The notes below the pieces were generated by a model. It was not told where the DNA came from. It saw only the letters and a list, made by a program, of their open reading frames with translations, and ran no database searches. Positions 58,304-64,000 of a stretch of DNA of 64,000 nucleotides are shown one piece after another. The translations under genes and the position numbers were made by a program. The DNA comes from Phytophthora quininea (Eukaryota > Oomycota > Peronosporomycetes > Peronosporales > Peronosporaceae), in NCBI GenBank assembly GCA_011947345.1, contig JAAVTG010000693.1, positions 124,001 through 188,000 on the forward strand. The letters are read 5' to 3'. The number at the start of each line of letters is the position of its first letter. Position 1 is the first letter of the stretch.

Positions 58304-60467
58304 ATGTCGACGGATGTGAACGTCAAAGTGGCGGTGCGGTGCCGTCCGATGAGTTCACGCGAGACGCAGATGGGTGCGCGTGGCGTCGTGCAGGTGGTGG
58401 ATGGCACGACGGTGATTATCTACCCCACTGCTGATGAAGCTTCGGCTGGTGCGTCTGCGACGGAAGCTGGTGACGGGTCGTCTGAAAGGAAACAGTTTAC
58501 ATTCGATTTCGCGTATTACACGGAGAGCACACAAGCGCAGGTTTACGAAGACATTGCACGACCGTTAGTTGATCAAGCGCTGCAAGGCTACAACGGCACC
58601 ATCTTTGCGTACGGACAAACAGGATCTGGCAAGACGCACACGATGATGGGGAGCGGAGATGACCACGGGATCGTGCCGCTGATGAACGGCGATCTCTTCG
58701 CTCGAATCAACGCAAGTGATGCGGAGAACACCAAAACGGAAGACGAAGGAGCGATTAAGTATCTAGTGACTGTGTCGTTCCTAGAAATTTACAACGAAGT
58801 CATCAAGGACTTGCTCAATCCGTCAGACAAAGTGCTTAAGATCCGCGAGCATCCGGACATGGGGATTTATGTGGAGCAACTAGCAGAGCTTGTGGTTCGA
58901 GACCCAGCGGACGTGACTCGCCTACTGGAACAAGGCAATAAAGTGCGGCAAGTTGCTGCTACCCAGATGAATGAGCGCAGCTCTCGCTCACACAGCTGCT
59001 TCACCATTAAGATCTCGTCCAAGCGCTCTCAAGTGCTGGCTGGCGTTCGCAAGGAGACGTGCATGAACGCCAAGATCAATCTCGTGGACCTCGCTGGTTC
59101 AGAACGAGCTTCTAAGACAGGTGCCACGGGTGATCGGCTGAAAGAAGGCGCTGCGATCAACAAGAGTTTGAGTGCATTGGGCAACGTGATCAACATGTTG
59201 GCTTCTTCCGATAAAGCACGTCGCGCTGGAAGCAAGGCTGCACATATTCCTTATCGAGACTCGAAGCTCACGCGATTGCTTCAGGAGTCTCTAGGTGGTA
59301 ATTCTTTAACCGTCATGGTCGCTGCTATCTCGCCGGCAGACTATAACCATGAGGAGAGCTTGGGCACGCTTGTGTACGCCAATAGAGCTAAATCCATTAA
59401 GAATGCGACGAAGAAGAACGAGGATATCAACGAGAAGATCATTCGTGAGCTCCGCGAGGAGATCGAGATGTTGCGTCAAATGGTAGCACGTCCTACATCA
59501 GCGTCGAGTGGTAATCCTGAAATGATGGGGCAGATGGAGGAGACGATAGCGAACCTTGAGCGTGCTAAACAACAGTCCTGGGAAGAGAAGCAACGTCTTA
59601 CCGAGATGTACGAACATGAGCGGCAGAACTCACTGGCGAATGAAAAAAGATTTTGGGCTTCATGCAGACGGTGAAGCAGGAGAAAATGGACATCGTGAAG
59701 AAGATCAAAGCTCTTCAACAGACAAAGGTGAGACTATCAAAAGAGATGCGCGTGCGCAAGCAGAGTTACGTTGAAAACAAGAGCAAGCTGCAGCTTGGTG
59801 TGCAGGCCTTTCAACAGCTAAAGAGTGAAGCTCCACGGGAGAAACAGCATCTCATGGAAGAGATCGAGTCACGGAAGTCGTTGTTGATCACTGACCGCGA
59901 CGAATTGTCACGTTTAAAGGACGAACTTAAGCTGTGTGAAGAGCGCTTAGTAGAAGAGGAAGCCGAGGTGGCAGCCAAGAGTGCTCTTTTGGAGGAGGAC
60001 GAAAAGCTGCGCAAAGCAATTCAAGATGATGAGCGCGAGAAGATGAAACAAGAACGAGCCGCGTACTTGCAGTCGGCGTTAGACGAGGAACGGCAGCGCT
60101 TTCAACTCGAGGCTGAAAATGATAAGCAACGACTGCAGTTGGCGCTTGAGGCAACTGCAGATAAAGAGAAGAAGCTTGCTGAAGAAGTCGAGAGACAACG
60201 AGATAAAGCTTTGGAACTACAGCAGCAAATGCACGAAATGCAACTGGAGCACGAGGAATGGAAGCACGAAACCACACAAAAGTTAATGCAAATGACAGCA
60301 GCGCTTAAGCAAGACTTTTACAGGAACATCGGGAGATGCAAGAGAAATACGACTATGCTGTCTATCTCCTGAGGAACGCCAGGGACGATATCGTAGATCT
60401 CGGAACGCGCAATGAGGAACTGGAGAAACGTCTGCGGGATATGATCCTGTGGGATAAAACTTGGTAA
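58304..60467 (+). CDS. Kinesin motor protein, N-terminal motor plus coiled coil (kinesin-3-like)
   Basis: Microtubule motor. The motor domain (about residues 5-375) has NVKVAVRCRP, the P-loop FAYGQTGSGKTHTM, switch I NERSSRSHS, switch II LVDLAGSE and PYRDSKLTRLLQESLGGN. The neck YANRAKSIKN...REEIEMLRQMV is of kinesin-3 type, but no FHA domain is seen. Two single T shortages occur in the runs 59651-59654 (EKRF|LGFMQTV) and 60316-60319 (KQDF|LQEHREM). After the second, the coiled coil continues to TAA at 60465-60467. TTG|GTAAGC at the very end is also a good splice donor, so a further exon is possible. About 722 aa. The cargo is unknown. Confidence 0.9.
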
Positions 60468-60735
60468 GCCATGTGTTGATGCCTTCGCTGTAATGAGTGC
60501 AACACAATTCCAGTATTTCGCAGACATTGGTGACAAGACGCTCGACTTGGCGCGATCGAGCACTCAGCAACTGTTCTAGACTTAGCTTGACTTGCCGTAG
60601 ACGACGAACCTCGTGACGGAGTCGATTGTTGTCCACGACCAGGTCAACGTAAAGACAGACAAAGTGCTGGATGATGTCGTCCAGGATTTCGTCGCCATCA
60701 CGCGGAGAAGGCTGGCTGGCGTCGTCCTCTGACAT
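60283..60735 (-). CDS. Small acidic coiled-coil protein, 3' end uncertain
   Basis: Starts at ATG 60735 (MSEDDASQPSPRDGDEI), then a helical block DDIIQHFVCLYVDLVVDNNR followed by a basic coiled coil (LRHEVRRLRQVKLSLEQLL) and VTNVCEILELC. Beyond about 60470 the frame lies antisense to the kinesin coding sequence and loses its character, so the true stop is probably near there and is hidden by a missing base or intron. No family recognised. The real length may be near 90-110 aa. Confidence 0.45.
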   Translation of the reverse strand: MSEDDASQPSPRDGDEILDDIIQHFVCLYVDLVVDNNRLRHEVRRLRQVKLSLEQLLSARSRQVERLVTNVCEILELCCTHYSEGINTWLTKFYPTGSYPADVSPVPHCAFRDLRYRPWRSSGDRQHSRISLASPDVPVKVLLKRCCHLH

Positions 60736-60926
60736 GATGCTCGAGGTTCTTGGTTCCTGATCGATCAAGAATTCTTAGACTCGTCTTCTTATTCAAAGCA
60801 AAGGAATGGTATTGGCTTAGTTCTTAGTACATTCAAGCGGCCAGGAAAAGGGAATGCTCGAGACGAGACGATGATGGTATTTTCTGGTGGCGTGTTTCGT
60901 GGAGCATGCGATCTTCTGGTTGCCGT

Positions 60927-62261
60927 TTAGTCAACGATGGTGATGGTGGACGAGAACGATTCTGCTCTGGTGCGGTAGCTTGCGCGGCGTTGGCGTTCTT
61001 GCTTGAGATGATGCAGAGCAACACGGTACCAGCTCGAGTCTTCGCCACCGTCATTCTGCTCTCGCATCGCCACTAGCCGGTCGTATTCCAGCGGCTCAGA
61101 ACGAATTAGGTGTGGTGGAGTTGTGGGCACGGCTTGACTCGTTGAGTCGATGGAGCTTCGCGTTTCAGTAGCGTCCTCGCTGTCCGCTCGACGTTGCTTT
61201 CGTTGCTCTTTCAGTGCTTGCAGTGTTCGGCGGGCCCAGCTGCCTTCGTCTTCTTCGCATGATCGCAGCTCGGTTAGCTGCTGATAACTCAATTCGCCGG
61301 AGATTGGAGTCGACTCTGAAGCTACAACAGCAGAAGCTGAACCTTCGGAGTCTTGTTCGCTGTCAGTAGGCAACGCGAGGGTGGAGTAGTCGCTGTCGAC
61401 TACTGCACTCGACACGGCTTCTTCCTGGTCAAGTGTGTCGATCTCCAACGTCGTTTCTTCAGTCTGAACCAAATTGTCTTGGCCATCCTCTTCGTCGCGA
61501 TCACTCTCGGAAGCTGTTTCTTCATCGGCACCGAGTACAATGACATCTAGGGCACCGAAAGCACGCGTGATCTGCGCAGGGACATCAGAAGGAGCTCCCA
61601 GATCGGTGGAGCTGTTGGCGAGAAAATCCCCAGCACGCACCCCCATGACGAGACGAAGTCCTTGAAGGTCCATGAGTTCCTGCTGCCGTTCCGCGATCTG
61701 CTGGGACTCGAATAGCCGAGCTAGTGTGTTGCTGAGCTGCTCCTTAAGCTCGTTCACTTGCGTCGTCAAGTTGGCGTTCGTGTCCAGGAGACTTTCGCAG
61801 CGCACCATGTAGTACTCGGCCATGGTCCTCAGCAGCTCGGTGGTGTGTGCGTCGTCAATAGCAATGTCTTCTTCAAGAGGTGGGTTTTCCGGCAGCGCTT
61901 CCAGAGCGAGCCACGGGTGCTCGCTGTACGACGGCTGCCACTGGATACCCTCGGACCGAGTGTCTGCCAGCACCTCCACAAGCCACCGATTGAAGTCCAC
62001 CATTGACTTGCTCACAGCGCTTGGTGTGTGCGTCAGCAGCAAGAGGCAGATCCGCTGCAGTAGCGTCTTGGAGCTGACGCGGACCTTTCGAGCTCTGCGC
62101 GATATCGAGTCCAGCAGCTGATGGACGTTCTCCGAAACGAGTCTGCACAGCGCAGCGAGCTGGTCCAGAATCCACCGCGAGCCAGACAGCAGACCACAAT
62201 GCAAAAGCTACGAACGACAGTCAGAGAGCGAGTTGGCGTGTAGGGCGAGGACACGCACCAT
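60927..62261 (-). CDS. Hypothetical coiled-coil protein with duplicated motif; single-codon first exon
   Basis: About 426 aa, no family recognised. Exon 1 is only the ATG (62261-62259), followed by a 51-nt GT-AG intron (62208-62258). The protein then starts LLHCGLLSGSRWILDQLAAL. A helical N-terminus is followed by a coiled coil (LTTQVNELKEQLSNTLARL) and an acidic Ser-rich middle. Two related C-terminal motifs of about 37 residues share the pattern L-x-Y-x-x-L...E-(D/E)-x-S-W-x-R-x-(A/T)-L-x-x-L-K-x-(E/Q)-R; one has GSWARRTLQALKEQRKQRR and the other SSWYRVALHHLKQERQRR. The frame is open without breaks. Function unknown; the architecture suggests a scaffold. Confidence 0.6.
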
Positions 62262-62569
62262 GAACGTCGGCCGTGTGCTTATCGGGCCTCAACGTAGGCC
62301 TCAGCGGTGCACTTTTGAGTCTGCTCTATCCTTTAGTCTGCCTGCTGCAGCGGGGAGGTAGGTGCTCGCAGCTATAAAGCCCAGGAGCTTGACGTCCTTT
62401 CCCAAAAGTTGAAGTGCTGAATCTGTGACGTGTGAGCGCTCAACCGTCGATGCTTGTCAAGATGGTGCCCCATCTGCATGGAAACCAATGCCACTACACC
62501 AAGTTGCCCTCCGCGAATAAAATAGTTACTTGTTAGTTCTACCTTCTACTTGATTGTCGATCCTCTTCG
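62262..62569. other. Intergenic spacer (promoter of the 60.9-62.3 kb gene)
   Basis: About 310 nt with no supportable gene. It contains the 3' flank of the DUF1772 gene and the upstream region of the coiled-coil gene. Confidence 0.55.
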
Positions 62570-63082
62570 CTATGCCTTGAGCGCAGGCGTCCGGTCACCT
62601 CCGCAGGCCATGGCCAGCAGCATCCCAGAGAACGCCAAGACACTGGCGCCCGCCCGTACAGCGTGCAGCTTTCCCCACCGCTTGAGCATCTCCTGCATCC
62701 ATGAGTGGCCGCGGTGCACGCAGCGCTTCGAGTCCACGAGCTTGTCGTTGAGCGCCAACATCTTGAGCAGTGTGAAGGGCACGATGCCCGTCATGAGGCA
62801 GCCACAGCAGAGCCAAAGCCGTGGTGAGCCGGCGCTTGGGCCTCGCCGCTTCTGAAGCACCGACACTAACACGGCACTCACACCGCTGCCTAGCGCCACG
62901 GGCCCCTGCATGCGTGCGGCGTAGAAGTACATGCGTCTGAAGAAGGGGGCTTGGAAGACCAGCGCGTCCGTCTCCAACAACGCCGGGTGCTGGGCCACGC
63001 TGATGAACATGGCAGCACCGGCGAAGATGCCTGCCAGGCCGGTGGCGGCCAGCTGAGCCAGCGCCTCCGCGTCCACAGCCAT
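62570..63082 (-). CDS. DUF1772 (anthrone oxygenase-like) membrane protein
   Basis: About 170 aa with four hydrophobic helices: ATGLAGIFAGAAMFISVA, VALGSGVSAVLVSVL, LCCGCLMTGIVPFTLL and AGASVLAFSGMLLAMA. The N-terminal AGAAMFISVAQHPALL with the conserved His-Pro, FFRRMYFYAARMQGP, and the late KRWGKLHAVR fit the DUF1772 family. Members are small membrane proteins, some acting in fungal anthraquinone pathways, most without known role; here the function is unknown. ATG 63082 (MAVDAEALAQL) starts just before the first helix. It is divergent from the next gene, with 110 bp between start codons. Confidence 0.72.
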   Translation of the reverse strand: MAVDAEALAQLAATGLAGIFAGAAMFISVAQHPALLETDALVFQAPFFRRMYFYAARMQGPVALGSGVSAVLVSVLQKRRGPSAGSPRLWLCCGCLMTGIVPFTLLKMLALNDKLVDSKRCVHRGHSWMQEMLKRWGKLHAVRAGASVLAFSGMLLAMACGGDRTPALKA

Positions 63083-63192
63083 GGGGCACGAGTGGATGGA
63101 CCGAGGTGTTCTTACACCAGCGGGATAGTGCGCGGTTGCTTTGCAGGTCAACGGTTTCAAAAATAGCACGTCTTAGACGGACATGTGAGACG

Positions 63193-64000
63193 ATGTTTAG
63201 AACACCTTTTGGAGCGGTGGACCACTTCAACATGAGCGACGGCTTGAGCCGCGCGCAGGCGGAGAGGCTCATTGCCAGCGCGTACCGGATCCCACTGGAT
63301 GGGAGTAGTGGCGTGAAGCCTGCAGAGAGCGCTCCGAAGCTGCGGGCTCTCACACCACTGCCGCCACGGGGCTTGACGCCGCTTGTGGCGTCGGCCAGCG
63401 ACTTTTACCTGCAGCAGTCGGGCGTCCAGTTCTATGTGGAAGATCTGGTGCAGCAGCTGCAAGACAAACGGCCGGAGAACGCCGCACAGTTCATTGCCAA
63501 CTACTTTGCCGCAGTGGTGAGAGGCGTCAACATTAAAGGGAGAGTCTTTGAGTACGTCAACGGCTGTCTGCAGAACCGCATCGCCTTCCTCTCGCAGCTG
63601 CAACGGAGTTACGCCAAGATCGACCAGAGTATGGGTGAGAAGACGGGAATTGTTACCAGATAGCGCAGTTTGGATGCTTATGATTTCTTTATTGCAGCTC
63701 TCTCGGTCGGGGATTTCACGGAGATGCTGTGGTGTCAATGCAGAGACTTGCCGCCGCAACTGGTGAAGCAGGCGACGTGCCATTTACCGATGGGTGAGGA
63801 CGGACAACGGCGCGCTCCATTACGGACGCTGCTGGCGGTGTTTAGTGCCTGCTTCTTCTATAATGGTAGGACGATGCTGTTGCTGCACAGAGCATTGCAG
63901 CTGACACTTGATTGCTGGCAGAGTTCTTGAACAAGACGTTCGATGTCTACAATGACAATACGGCGTCCAGTGCTAACACCGTCACTACCGACCGCATCGT
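63193..64000 (+). CDS. CSTPP1/C11orf49-like protein, 5' part (runs off the window)
   Basis: Resembles CSTPP1 (C11orf49), a centriolar-satellite regulator of tubulin polyglutamylation. Matching blocks are FYVEDLVQQLQDKRPENAAQ, FIANYFAAVVRGVNIKGR, NRIAFLSQLQRSY, then LSVGDFTEMLWCQC, LPPQLVKQA, LLAVFSACFFYNEFL and TFDVYND. Exon 1 is 63193-63634, exon 2 63698-63865 and exon 3 from 63922 past the end; both introns (63 and 56 nt) are GT-AG and phase 1. A later ATG at 63232 (MSDGLS) is possible. The residues before about 75 are Leu/Pro/Ala-rich and not shared with animal proteins. Truncated only by the window edge. Confidence 0.65.

Noticed and set aside
669..60319. Programmed ribosomal frameshifting as the cause of all breaks
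   Set aside because: No shared slippery heptamer or downstream structure; runs of G, C, A and T are all affected, in unrelated genes.

Overview
The window is nuclear DNA of a zoosporic oomycete, most likely Phytophthora or a close relative. The support is: short introns (about 50-70 nt, mostly GT-AG) in compact, closely packed genes; oomycete-type core promoters (Inr TCAYTYY joined to a CAATTTG-like FPR) about 60 nt upstream of two sugar transporter ATGs; a secreted protein with a KRLR plus EER effector leader; and several cilium/flagellum-associated families. No tRNA, rRNA or CRISPR array was seen.

Layout. 0.4-4.0 kb: hexose-type MFS transporter (copy 1), phosphopantothenate-cysteine ligase, BolA-like protein. 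4.0-7.3 kb: sparse, with two unrecognised minus-strand genes. 7.4-15 kb: AP-1 sigma adaptin, CCDC148-like coiled coil, F-box protein, five-TM prominin-like glycoprotein. 15-19 kb: copine and two-pore K+ channel with EF hands. 19-21 kb: tandem pair of leucine-zipper proteins. 21.5-28.2 kb: secreted acidic protein, NMN adenylyltransferase, multi-pass membrane protein, LRRC9-like protein. 28.4-31.5 kb: SIP5/DA2-like RING protein, RBM48, SPC25. 31.6-38.4 kb: accessory-looking region with transporter copies 2 and 3 and a truncated fourth copy that forms a near-identical inverted repeat with copy 3. 38.8-41.4 kb: secreted trypsin-like protease with a mucin-like tail, then the RXLR-like effector candidate. 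42.4-55.5 kb: one giant HECT E3 ligase gene. 55.5-64 kb: DDX49 helicase, cytochrome c haem lyase, kinesin, two coiled-coil proteins, DUF1772 membrane protein, and the 5' part of a CSTPP1-like gene running off the end.

Reading frames. About 25 places were found where a clearly homologous protein continues in another frame. Nearly all are explained by exactly one base missing from a mononucleotide run (G, C, T or A). They occur in conserved housekeeping genes as well as in duplicated ones. The simplest reading is that the assembly shortens homopolymers, so the broken genes are probably intact in the organism. Gene spans below bridge these breaks and each break is listed.

Biology. Most of the window is housekeeping: CoA and NAD synthesis, Fe-S and haem maturation, vesicle traffic, kinetochore, RNA processing and ubiquitin. 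The lifestyle-related parts are the transporter cluster (sugar uptake) and the secreted protease and effector candidate beside it. Several CDSs are arranged head to head with 48-160 bp between start codons, so shared bidirectional promoters are likely.
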